Assembly (NCBI RefSeq): GCF_040105385.1
Contig: NZ_JBEDNQ010000019.1
Location: 1-64,000 of the forward strand
Direction: 5' to 3'
DNA length: 64,000 bases
Source of the DNA: Pseudonocardia nematodicida
GTDB taxonomy: Bacteria > Actinomycetota > Actinomycetes > Mycobacteriales > Pseudonocardiaceae
Position numbers and translations under genes: made by a program. Positions 51,009 through 59,240 of the stretch are shown piece after piece. The notes under the pieces were generated by a model that was not told the DNA's origin, ran no database searches, and saw only the letters and a list, made by a program, of their open reading frames with translations. The stretch's first letter is position 1. Each line of letters opens with the position of its first letter.

Positions 51009-52268
51009 TCAGGGGCCGAGGTGGGCGGCCAGGGAGGGTGCGGTGAAGCGGCGCTCGGGGTCGAAGCGGTCGCGCAGCGTGCGGAAGGTCTCCCAGCCGG
51101 GGTAGGCGGCGGCGAGCTCGTCGGGACCCCACTCGTGCCGGGTGGTCCAGCAGGGCCGGCCGCCGGCGTCCTCGAGCACCGCCGCGGCCAGGCGTCGCAC
51201 GGGTTCTCCGGCGGCGCCCCGCGTCCGGACGCGCAGGTAGGCGGTCTCCCGTCCGCTCGCCGGGTGCAGCAGCCCGGTCTCGGCGGCCCCGAGCCGCACC
51301 CGCACCGGGCGCAGGTCGTGGCCGCGGGAGGCGACCGCCGACCCCAGCTCGGCCAGCGCGGTCGCGAGCGCCGCACGCGGCAGCGCCCACTCGGCGAGGT
51401 CGGGGTCCCAGGGCTGCGGATCCGGCAGCACCTCGTGCGGCGCGCCGACGGTGCCGGGGGCCCACCGGGGCGGCGGTGGCCATGCCCGTCGCGACGACGC
51501 CCACCAGGTCGACGCCACGCGGGACACCGCCCGTCCCCAGCTCTCCGCGGCGGGTCCGGAGCCCGCGTCGCCGGCGTCGACCGGACCGGCGGGATCGTCG
51601 GCGAGGGTGGCCCAGCGCAGGACGGCCTGACCGGTCCGGACCGAGACGTCGCACTCGGTCCACAGGTGTCCCGACAGGCCACCGTCGGCGAGGATCTCCT
51701 CGGTGCGGGTCGTGGTCTCGTGCACCCGCAGCCGGCGCAACGGCACCGTGCGGAGTTCCAGCGCGGTCAGCACGCCGAGCGCGCCGAGGCCGCACCGGAC
51801 CGCGTCGAGCTCGGCGCCGGTCACGTCGCGGACCGTGCCGTGGCCGTCGACGAGCCGGGCCGAGACGACCTGTGCGGACAGCGATCCCTCGGCGGGAGCG
51901 CCGCCGTACATGCCGAGCTGGACCGCGCCGGCGACGGTGGCCCGCGGCGCGTCCGGCACGGTGGCCAGCGCCCGTCCGGCCCCGGCGAGGAAGGTGCACA
52001 GGTCGACCAGCGTCTCGCCGGCCCTGACCCGCACGGTGCCGTCGGTGTCCGGGCCGGGCTCGGACACCTGGATCACCCCGGTCAGCGCGGAGGCGTCGAT
52101 CAGCACGTCCTCGGTGCGCACGAGCGGGCCGGCGAGGCGCCCGCCGGCTCCGGTCGGACGGACCGGGTTCCCGCGCTCCGCGGCCCGGCGCACCGCGGTG
52201 ACCACTCCCGCCTCGTCCAGCGGGCGGTCGGTGCGACGGGGTCCGGTCGCCGCGGCATCGGTGCTCAT
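51009..52268 (-). CDS. FAD-linked oxidoreductase, D-arabinono-lactone oxidase-like
   Basis: A 419-residue protein with an FAD-binding_4 domain (V-L-I-D-A-S-A-L-T-G-V-I, then A-T-V-A-G-A-V-Q-L-G) and an ALO-type tail (F-R-T-L-R-D-R-F-D-P-E-R-R-F). In covalent members the N-terminal G-A-G-H-S motif carries the flavin-linked His; here it reads G-A-G-G-R, so the FAD is probably not covalently bound. Substrate unknown. Convergent with the amidohydrolase across 273 bp with no clear gene. Confidence 0.8.
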   Translation of the reverse strand: MSTDAAATGPRRTDRPLDEAGVVTAVRRAAERGNPVRPTGAGGRLAGPLVRTEDVLIDASALTGVIQVSEPGPDTDGTVRVRAGETLVDLCTFLAGAGRALATVPDAPRATVAGAVQLGMYGGAPAEGSLSAQVVSARLVDGHGTVRDVTGAELDAVRCGLGALGVLTALELRTVPLRRLRVHETTTRTEEILADGGLSGHLWTECDVSVRTGQAVLRWATLADDPAGPVDAGDAGSGPAAESWGRAVSRVASTWWASSRRAWPPPPRWAPGTVGAPHEVLPDPQPWDPDLAEWALPRAALATALAELGSAVASRGHDLRPVRVRLGAAETGLLHPASGRETAYLRVRTRGAAGEPVRRLAAAVLEDAGGRPCWTTRHEWGPDELAAAYPGWETFRTLRDRFDPERRFTAPSLAAHLGP

Positions 52269-52904
52269 CCCGTGCAGAGTAGAACGCCGGAGGTCACCGT
52301 GCGGAACGATTCGTGCGCCACGCGTCCCCATCGGACACTGCTGGACGGTGACGGGTGTGACCGAGGTGACCGACGTGTACGCGTGGGAAGCACGAGAACA
52401 TCGACGACCCACTCTTGTCACCCGGACGACTGCCGGATACGGTCACCGTCCGTGGCGATCTTGTCGCCATCCGAGGCCGGGTCGACGTCGCCCCGAGCCC
52501 GCCCGACCGCCCGGAGCCGCGCTCCCCACGGCTCCGGTCCGGCGCGGCCACACCCTCCGGTTCCGCACGACCGTGCCGGAGGCACGCCATCGGCACCTGC
52601 CGGAGGCACGCCATCGGCACCTGCCGGAGGCACGCCATCGGCATCCTGCCGGAGGCGCACGTGCGAGGGCCGGGTGCGGCGTCGGCTCCCTCCGACCTCC
52701 GTACCCGGCCCTCGCCTTGCGTGCTGACGACCCTGCTCCCCAGCCGGCTCGCCATCACCCCGCGGCCCCAAGATCTCCGCGGGACGTCGTCCCCGGTGTC
52801 CGTCCGGTCGTCGCCGGACACCACTCGAGTCCCGGCCGGCACCACCGGTCGGGTCCGTGCCGGCGCGTGGGCGTCCCGGGACGCGCTCCGGGACGCCCGC
52901 GCCG
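52269..52904. other. 636-bp gene-free region with a 24-bp tandem repeat
   Basis: No convincing gene on either strand. Frames through it are Arg/Pro-rich and change register across the repeat at 52574-52660. Near 52320 and 52400 there are TGACC/GGTGAC words that may be promoter-proximal sites for the FAD oxidoreductase gene. Confidence 0.55.
52574..52660. repeat. 24-bp tandem repeat, about 3.6 copies
   Basis: Units at 52574-52597 and 52598-52621 are identical; 52622-52645 differs by one base; a partial unit follows at 52647. The core word is GGAGGCACGCCATCGGCA. 24 is divisible by 3, yet no gene uses it convincingly. Confidence 0.75.
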
Positions 52905-53384
52905 TCAGGCGCTGCGCGTCAGCCGGTGTCGCCCGGTGCCGCCCAGCAGGTCCTCGATCGCGGCCCGGTCCGCGGCGCGCTCGGCGTCCCGCCGGCGACG
53001 GAGCATGGCCATCGCGGTGTCGCCCGGCTCGTTCCACCGGTCCCGGCCCACGGGCTCCGACGGTGCGGGGACCGGGGCGTACAGCGGGTCGGAGTGGAAC
53101 GCGGCCACGGTGTCGGCGGTGCGGCGGGCCGCCGGTGTCGCGGGGCGGCGACCGCGGACGGTGCCCCGGTGCACCCGCCGGACGCCCCGGCCGGACGAGC
53201 CCGAGCCGTGCGGCTCCCGCCAGCCGCCGACGGTGAGCGCGTGGAAGATCGGGGTCTCGTGCTGGATCTCGGCGTGCGACTCGTGCCGCCCCGGGAACGG
53301 CCACCTGTCGGCCGCCTCACGTCCCCGCCGGATCGACGACTCGAGACCACGGGGTCCGCTGAACCCTCTGTCGAACTCGTACAC
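52905..53384 (-). CDS. 159-residue basic hypothetical protein
   Basis: No family recognised. The product starts Y-E-F-D-R-G-F-S-G-P-R-G-L-E, contains H-E-T-P-I-F-H-A-L-T-V-G-G near 44, an Arg-rich middle, and a C-terminal helix R-R-R-R-D-A-E-R-A-A-D-R-A-A. A near-perfect AGGAGG precedes the GTG at 53384, which makes the start solid. No membrane segment. Confidence 0.65.
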   Translation of the reverse strand: MYEFDRGFSGPRGLESSIRRGREAADRWPFPGRHESHAEIQHETPIFHALTVGGWREPHGSGSSGRGVRRVHRGTVRGRRPATPAARRTADTVAAFHSDPLYAPVPAPSEPVGRDRWNEPGDTAMAMLRRRRDAERAADRAAIEDLLGGTGRHRLTRSA

Positions 53385-54111
53385 CGCCGTACCTCCTGCT
53401 TCCTGAGTCGATCGTGAGCCGGAGCGTGATCACCCGAAGCCCGTATCGCACGTACCGCCGTTCGGCCCACTCACTCGGTCAACGGGTGACACACGACCGG
53501 GGAAACGGCGCGGGAGCGGTCGTTACAGGCTCTCGGCGAGTTCCCCTCGGACGGGTGTCGGACGCGATCCGTCACCATCCACAGCGTGTACGGAAAGTGA
53601 CGGATCGGCGCACTCCTGGAGCAGTGGGTAGCCGTTGACCGCCACGCCCCGCGCCGGCCGCGGCGCCGGCGGGGCGGGGAGTGCCGGGCCGACGTGCGGA
53701 TGACGCCGCCGCGGAACCGAGGGTGATCACGCGGCCACCGTTCCGTGTCCGTACTCGACCGTCGGGCGTCCACGGCCGGGGCGGGTCTCGACGTTCCGTG
53801 AGCGATCGGCCCGCTCGCTGCGCCGTCCGCACGCCTGCTGGGCCGTCCGTGCGGGGCCGGACGAGGAACCCGTGCGGTCCGGCGAGGACGCGGCGGGTCC
53901 CCGCCGGCACCTGCCTCACCGGGGAGGGCCGGCGTCGGTGGCTCCGGGAGCACGGGACCGGGCGGGGGACCCGGAGCGTCCGGCACCGCCGCCGACGGGC
54001 ATCTCGAGGACAACGTCCTGCAGCCGCTGCTGCTCGGCCGGGGTGGTGATCGCCGCGACCCCGTCGCGGCATGACCTGCCGACGGGACGTTCCGGTGGGA
54101 CGATCGCAGAC
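53385..54111. other. 727-bp stretch with no recognised gene
   Basis: Long frames cross this region in several registers, but all are low-complexity and without start signals. It separates two divergent genes and must contain both promoters. I see no repeat or strong hairpin. Confidence 0.5.
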
Positions 54112-55713
54112 GTGCGGTATCTCCTCACCGGCGCGACCGGGTACATCGGGGGACGGCTCGCCCCCCGCCTGCTGGGACACGGCCCGACGGACGAGGGGTT
54201 GAGCCCGGACCCGGCGAACGGCCCGGTGCGTCTGCGCTGTCTGGTCCGCGACCCGGGCAAGCTGGCCGACGTCCCGTGGGCCGCCGACGCCGAGATCGTC
54301 CGGGGAGACCTGCTCGATCCCGAGAGCGTCCGGGCGGCGTGCCGGGACGTCGACGTCGTCTACTTCCTGGTGCACTCGCTGTCCGATGCGGACTTCGCCG
54401 CGACCGACCGGCGGGCCGCGCTGATACTCGCCGAGGCCGCCCGGGACGCCGGCGTGCAGCGGATCGTCTACCTCGGCGGACTGCACCCCGACGGTGACCC
54501 GTCGGCCCTCTCGGCGCACCTGGCGTCCCGGGTGGAGGTGGGCGAGACGCTGCTGCGCTCCGGGGTGCCGACGATCGTGCTGCAGGCCGCGGTGATCCTC
54601 GGCTCCGGATCGGCGAGCTTCGAGATGCTGCGCCACCTCACCGAGCGGCTGCCGGTGATGGTCACCCCGCGCTGGGTGAGCAACCGGATCCAGCCGATCG
54701 CGGTGCGCGACGTGCTGCGCTACCTGGTGCGGGCCGCGGAGCTGCCGGGCGACATCAACCGCACCTTCGACATCGGCGGGCCGGAGGTGCTGACCTACCT
54801 GCAGATGATGCAGCGCTACGCCGCGGTCGCCGAGCTCCCGCGGCGGCGGGTGCTGCCGGTCCCGGTGCTGTCGCCGGCGCTGTCGTCGCACTGGGTGAAC
54901 GTCATCACCCCGGTGCCGAAGTCGATCGCGAAACCGCTGATCGAGTCGCTGGTGCACGAGGTCGTCTGCTCGGAGCAGGACATCCTGGATCTCGTGCGCG
55001 ACCCGCCCGGCGGGCGGATCGGCTACGACCGCGCCGTGGAGCTGGCGCTGTCCCGGATCACCGACGGCCGGGTCGAGACCCGCTGGTCGGGCGCCACCGT
55101 GGCGGACGTGCCGTCCGACCCGCTGCCCAGCGACCCGGACTGGTCGGGCGGCAGCGTCTACGTCGACGAGCGCGAGCAGGCCGGCACGGCGTCCCCGGCC
55201 CGGCTGTGGCGGGTGATCAAGGGGATCGGCGGTCAGCGCGGCTGGTACTCGTTCCCGCTGGCGTGGTCGGTGCGCGGCTGGATGGACCGGGCGGTCGGCG
55301 GGGTCGGGCTCGCCCGCGGCCGGCGCGACCCGGACGAGCTGCACACCGGCGACGCGCTCGACTGGTGGCGGGTCGAGCACATCGTGGAGCCCGGCGGGTC
55401 CGGGGACGAGGGGCTCCTGAGGCTGCGCGCGGAGATGCGGGTGCCCGGCCGGGCGTGGCTGGAGATGTCGGTCCGCCCGGCCGGGACCGGCTCGGTCTAC
55501 CGCCAGCGCGCCGTGTTCATCCCGCACGGGCTGCCCGGCTACCTGTACTGGTGGTCGGTCGCACCGTTCCACGGGATCGTCTTCGGCGGCATGGTCCGCA
55601 ACATCACCCGCACCGCGGAGCGCTCCGGCGACGGCGAGGTCGCGGAACCGGAGAGCCGGCGTCCGGCCTGGCTGCGGAGCGGCCGGCGGCGCGGGACCGA
55701 CCGGGCCGCCTGA
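54112..55713 (+). CDS. NAD(P)-binding SDR fused to a DUF2867-like domain
   Basis: A 533-residue two-part protein. Residues 1-220 are an atypical short-chain dehydrogenase/NAD(P)H-binding domain (L-L-T-G-A-T-G-Y-I-G-G-R-L, then R-C-L-V-R-D-P, then V-D-V-V-Y-F-L-V-H-S-L). The C-terminal half (about 330-500) is DUF2867-like, with W-R-V-I-K-G-I-G-G-Q-R-G-W-Y and L-Y-W-W-S-V-A-P-F-H. Similar fusions are common in actinobacteria but uncharacterised. The GTG at 54112 is the natural start of the Rossmann strand. Confidence 0.85.
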   Translation: MRYLLTGATGYIGGRLAPRLLGHGPTDEGLSPDPANGPVRLRCLVRDPGKLADVPWAADAEIVRGDLLDPESVRAACRDVDVVYFLVHSLSDADFAATDRRAALILAEAARDAGVQRIVYLGGLHPDGDPSALSAHLASRVEVGETLLRSGVPTIVLQAAVILGSGSASFEMLRHLTERLPVMVTPRWVSNRIQPIAVRDVLRYLVRAAELPGDINRTFDIGGPEVLTYLQMMQRYAAVAELPRRRVLPVPVLSPALSSHWVNVITPVPKSIAKPLIESLVHEVVCSEQDILDLVRDPPGGRIGYDRAVELALSRITDGRVETRWSGATVADVPSDPLPSDPDWSGGSVYVDEREQAGTASPARLWRVIKGIGGQRGWYSFPLAWSVRGWMDRAVGGVGLARGRRDPDELHTGDALDWWRVEHIVEPGGSGDEGLLRLRAEMRVPGRAWLEMSVRPAGTGSVYRQRAVFIPHGLPGYLYWWSVAPFHGIVFGGMVRNITRTAERSGDGEVAEPESRRPAWLRSGRRRGTDRAA

Positions 55714-55858
55714 CGAGCGATCTTCACCCGCCCGGCCCAGTGTGATCTGACTGATCGTCACTCTCCGCTCCGCCACTCGTTGTCGTCTGCAGTACGAGAA
55801 GCAGGTCGGAGCCCCCGTGTGTCGCGGTCGGTGACCGGCCGCGGGAGAGGAGCGGCGG

Positions 55859-56398
55859 GTGCACGTCCTGCGGACCGTGGTGCCGGACGCGTTGCTGCTC
55901 GACCCGTCCCGGCGCGGAGCCGGGGAGTCCCGGAAGGCCGTCCGGCACCCGGACCCGGCCGCGTTCCCGGTGCGGCGACGCCGGCGGATCGCGCACGGCG
56001 CGGTGTACGGACTGCACGGCCACGGCACGGGCGCGGTGCTGCTCGGCGTGCCCTCCGGGACCGGCTACGCGGTCGTGATCGACACCCGTCCGCGGGCCGA
56101 GACGTTCGGCCGGGTCGCCGTCGCCTCGCTCGACGGGCCCCGCGCGCTCCTGGTGCCGGCCGGTTGCCTCTACGGCGTCCAGGCACTCACCGACCGAGCC
56201 GCGGTGGAGGTGCGGTCGGCCACGCGCGAGCCACGCGCGCAACGACTCTCCGCCGACCCGGACGACCCGGACCTGCAGCTGCGCTGGCTGGTGCCGCGGC
56301 TGCTCCGGACGCCACGCGAGGACCGTTCCTGGGCCGGGCTGTGCACCCGGCTCGGCGCCCCGCCCGGCCCACGACGGGACCGCGTCTCCCTCTGGTGA
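55859..56398 (+). CDS. RmlC-like (dTDP-sugar 3,5-epimerase fold) protein lacking the catalytic Tyr
   Basis: A 179-residue cupin matching the RmlC layout: a first strand with V-P-D-A-L-L-L-D-P, V-Y-G-L-H-G-H-G-T-G-A near 55 (V-R-G-L-H-F-Q in real epimerases), R-A-L-L-V-P-A-G-C-L-Y-G near 102 and D-P-D-L-Q-L-R-W near 141. The active-site His is present, but the segment carrying the conserved Tyr (Y-K-C-T-D) is replaced by E-V-R-S-A-T. It may bind a sugar nucleotide without epimerising it. GTG with GGAGAGGAG. Confidence 0.65.
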   Translation: MHVLRTVVPDALLLDPSRRGAGESRKAVRHPDPAAFPVRRRRRIAHGAVYGLHGHGTGAVLLGVPSGTGYAVVIDTRPRAETFGRVAVASLDGPRALLVPAGCLYGVQALTDRAAVEVRSATREPRAQRLSADPDDPDLQLRWLVPRLLRTPREDRSWAGLCTRLGAPPGPRRDRVSLW

Positions 56399-56564
56399 CC
56401 CCACCGACGTGAGGACGGACACAGGTGTGACGCCCTCCGTTCCACCGGAAAAGTCACGATTGGATCACGTAACCTCGGACGAATCGCCCCGGTCGACGCC
56501 GACCGGGCCGCTCCCTCGGGCGCCCCGCACTCCCGCCCCCGGATCCCCACCGAGGAGTACCCCC

Positions 56565-56900
56565 GTGCTCAGTGAACGTGAGACCCGGCGACTGCACGAG
56601 ATCGAACTGCAGTTCCGCCTGAACGATCCGCGCCTGGTGCGCCGCTTCGCCGTGCTGCACCAGGTCGTCCCGACCTCCCCCCGCGCCGGCGGGCTGCTCG
56701 CCGGGCTCGCCGGGGCCGGGAGCCGCTCCGTGCACGGTGCCGGCCCGCTCCCGTCCGCGCTGCTCGCGCTGTCGTTGCTGGTCCTGCTCGCCGGCGCGAT
56801 CGCGGTGAACGTCCCGGCGGTCATCGCCGGGACCGTCCTCGCCGCCGTCGCGCTGGCGACCGCGGCGACGGTGTCGCGGCCGCGTCCCGGCACCGCCTGA
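56565..56900 (+). CDS. DUF3040 family membrane protein
   Basis: A 111-residue protein that begins with the DUF3040 signature L-S-E-R-E-T-R-R-L-H-E-I-E and N-D-P-R-L-V-R-R-F, then two hydrophobic helices (L-L-A-L-S-L-L-V-L-L-A-G-A-I, and V-L-A-A-V-A-L-A-T-A). GTG at 56565 with GAGGAG 8 nt upstream; the longer frame upstream has no start signal. Function unknown. Only 4 bp separates it from the convergent helicase gene. Confidence 0.85.
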   Translation: MLSERETRRLHEIELQFRLNDPRLVRRFAVLHQVVPTSPRAGGLLAGLAGAGSRSVHGAGPLPSALLALSLLVLLAGAIAVNVPAVIAGTVLAAVALATAATVSRPRPGTA

Positions 56901-56904
56901 CCCG

Positions 56905-59208
56905 CTACCCGGTCACCTCCAGCAGGCCCAGCCGCTGGGTGGCCCGGGTCATCGCCACGTAGAGGTCGGCGGGGTTCCGGGCCCGGATCCGCTCCGGGTC
57001 GACGATCACCACGACGTCGAACTCCAGCCCCTTCGACGACGCCGGCGTGTGCAGCGGCACTCCCGGGTCCCCGAGGCCGCCGGTGCCCGCCGCGATCACC
57101 GCGAGCGTGCCGCGACCGGCCCTGGTCCGCTCCCGCTCCACGATCCGGCGCAGCTCCCCGGCGAGCCGGTCGGCGGGGACCTCCGCGGACCACGGGCTCT
57201 CGCCCGTCTCCCGGACCGACTCGGGCGGCCGGTGGCCGGGCGCGTACCCCGCCAGTACCTCGGCGGCCCGCTCCATGATCTCGGCGGGCGTGCGGTAGTT
57301 GACCGTGAGCGACCGGTGCGTCCAGCGCGTGCCGAGGTAGGGACCGAGGACGTCGCCCCACGCCCGCGTCCCCGCCGCCGCGCCACGCTGCGCGAGATCG
57401 CCCACCGCGGTGATCGACCGGGACGGGCAGCGGCGCAGCAGGACGTGCCAGTCCATCGCCGAGAGCTCCTGCGCCTCGTCGACGACGAGGTGCCCGTACC
57501 GCCACTCCCGGTCGGCCGCCGCCCGCTCGGCCACGGTGCCGGCGAGCCCGGGTACGTGCCGGGCCGCGAGCACGTCCGCGGTCACGAAGTCGGTCGGGCG
57601 CAGCTCGTCGGGGTCCTCCCCGGCCAGGTCGCGGTCGTGCGACTCCAGGAAGCTCAGCACCTCGCCGGCGTAGCGCCCGTCCGGCTCCGCCGGGGTGCTC
57701 CGGGTGGCCTCCGGCAACGGTCCGAGCAGCTCGGCGAGCTCGTCGAGCAGCGGGGCGTCCGCGACGGTCCACGCCGCGCCGAGGTCCCGGTGCAGCGTCC
57801 CCAGCCCGTCGCCGGCCGCGGCCAGCCGCTCCGGCGCCGCGTACAGCTCGGCCAGGCAGCGCTCCGGGGCCAGCTCCGGCCAGAGGAGTTCGACGGCCTG
57901 GTGGAAGGCCCGGTGCGCGCGCAGCTCGTCGCGCAGGTCGCGGCGGAGCTCCTCGGAGAGCCCGGCGGCGCCGGCCGGGTCGATCTCCGGCAGGTCGCCG
58001 AGCCCCTCGAGCAGCTCGGCGAGCTCGGGCGGGTCCTCCAGCTCCTGCTCGAGCCGCTCCAGGCCCTGCGCGACGAGCAACGTGCCCAGCGTGTCGCGGA
58101 AGACCGGCCGCGCGGCGTTGTGCGTCCGGCCGGTCTCCCGGGCCCGTCGCCGTGCCTGGGCGGCGGTCTCCCGGTCGATCTCGACGGTGACGTCCTCGAG
58201 CACGATCGCGATCGGCTCCTCGGGCAGCTCCTGCCGGTCGGCGACGGCGCGGCGCAGCACGTCCACCATCGCCAGGTCGCCCTTGGTACGCGCGACCGCG
58301 TCGTCGTCCAGGGCGGTCGCGACGACACCGTGCGCCAGCCGGCCCGGCGTCGTGAACACGACCGCGGACTCGCCCAGCGCCGGCAGCACGCCGCCGACGT
58401 AGTGCACGAACCCGGCGCTCGGGCCGACGACGAGCACGCCGCTGCGGGCCAGCTTCTCGCGGTGCGAGTAGAGCAGGTAGGCGATCCGGTGCAGCGCGAC
58501 CGCGGTCTTCCCGGTGCCGGGACCGCCCTCGATGACGACCGTGCCCGCCTGCGGCAGCCGGATGATCTCGTCCTGCTCGGCTTGGATCGTCGTCACGATG
58601 TCGCGCATCGTCGACCCGCGCGGCGCCCGCAGCGCGGCCAGCAGCGCCGGATCGGACGCCGTCCCGGCGTCGGCGTCGGCCAGCGCCACGCGGTCCAGGA
58701 CGTCGTCGTGCAGGTCGAGGACCCGCTCGTCGGGCGCGGTGCCGCCGATCCGGAAGTGCCGCCGCCGTCGCACGCCGAGCGGGGTGACCGGGGTCGCGCA
58801 GTAGAACGGCCGGGCCGCGGGCGCCCGCCAGTCGACGAGCGCGCTCTCCGAGCTCGCCGGATCGGTGAGCCCGATCCGTCCGATGTAGCTCGTCTCTCCG
58901 CCGGCGTGGTCGAGGCGGCCGAAGCACAGCCCGGACCGCGCGGCGGTCAGCGCCGTCATCCGGTCCGCCCAGCGCTGCACGGACACGTCCCGCTCCCAGC
59001 GGGCACTGAGCTCCTCGCCCGGCGCCGCGGCCAGCGAGCCCCGGGCCTGCAGCCCGGCGGCGGCGAGCTCGTCGGCGAGCAGCGCGTGCAGCCGGCGGAT
59101 CCGTGCGGTCTCCGCCGCGAGCTCGTCGGCGGGAGACGGTCTGTCGCGCAATTCCGAACCCGTGCTAAGATTAATTTGCAGAGGCGCGGATTCCCATTCT
59201 GAAGGCAC
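56905..59208 (-). CDS. HelD-class DNA helicase-like ATPase (RNA polymerase recycling factor family)
   Basis: A 767-residue SF1 protein: N-terminal coiled-coil (E-L-A-A-E-T-A-R-I-R-R-L), Walker A E-G-G-P-G-T-G-K-T near residue 228, motif II V-V-D-E-A-Q-E-L near 590, motif III A-V-G-D-L-A-Q and C-terminal A-S-S-K-G-L-E-F-D and Y-V-A-M-T-R-A-T-Q. HelD proteins remove stalled RNA polymerase from DNA, and some confer rifamycin tolerance. The start is unsure: GTG at 59208, or a TTG at 59151 that fits better the usual N-terminus and lies after a promoter-like TTAATCTTAG. Confidence 0.88.
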   Translation of the reverse strand: MPSEWESAPLQINLSTGSELRDRPSPADELAAETARIRRLHALLADELAAAGLQARGSLAAAPGEELSARWERDVSVQRWADRMTALTAARSGLCFGRLDHAGGETSYIGRIGLTDPASSESALVDWRAPAARPFYCATPVTPLGVRRRRHFRIGGTAPDERVLDLHDDVLDRVALADADAGTASDPALLAALRAPRGSTMRDIVTTIQAEQDEIIRLPQAGTVVIEGGPGTGKTAVALHRIAYLLYSHREKLARSGVLVVGPSAGFVHYVGGVLPALGESAVVFTTPGRLAHGVVATALDDDAVARTKGDLAMVDVLRRAVADRQELPEEPIAIVLEDVTVEIDRETAAQARRRARETGRTHNAARPVFRDTLGTLLVAQGLERLEQELEDPPELAELLEGLGDLPEIDPAGAAGLSEELRRDLRDELRAHRAFHQAVELLWPELAPERCLAELYAAPERLAAAGDGLGTLHRDLGAAWTVADAPLLDELAELLGPLPEATRSTPAEPDGRYAGEVLSFLESHDRDLAGEDPDELRPTDFVTADVLAARHVPGLAGTVAERAAADREWRYGHLVVDEAQELSAMDWHVLLRRCPSRSITAVGDLAQRGAAAGTRAWGDVLGPYLGTRWTHRSLTVNYRTPAEIMERAAEVLAGYAPGHRPPESVRETGESPWSAEVPADRLAGELRRIVERERTRAGRGTLAVIAAGTGGLGDPGVPLHTPASSKGLEFDVVVIVDPERIRARNPADLYVAMTRATQRLGLLEVTG

Positions 59209-59218
59209 CCATCAGAAT
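59165..59218 (-). promoter_or_regulatory. palindrome and AT-rich -10-like element at the helD start
   Basis: ATTCTGA-N9-TCAGAAT (59196-59202 and 59212-59218) is a perfect 7-bp-arm palindrome. Downstream on the minus strand lies TTAATCTTAG (59165-59174), rare in this GC-rich DNA and -10-like. The palindrome spans the GTG at 59208, which argues for a start further downstream. A T6 run at 59231-59236 lies beside it. Confidence 0.45.
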
Positions 59219-59240
59219 AGCGCGACCGCCTTTTTTACCT

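Noticed and set aside
52574..52660. possible CRISPR array
   Set aside because: The 24-bp units are directly adjacent with no spacers, and no cas gene is present.
53572..56028. 818-codon minus-strand open frame
   Set aside because: Opposite the SDR-DUF2867-like gene, whose Rossmann motif is clear; no domain in the minus frame.
59197..59236. intrinsic plus-strand terminator (hairpin plus T6)
   Set aside because: The hairpin has a 9-nt loop, a 7-bp stem and lies 12 nt from the T run; no plus-strand gene ends there.
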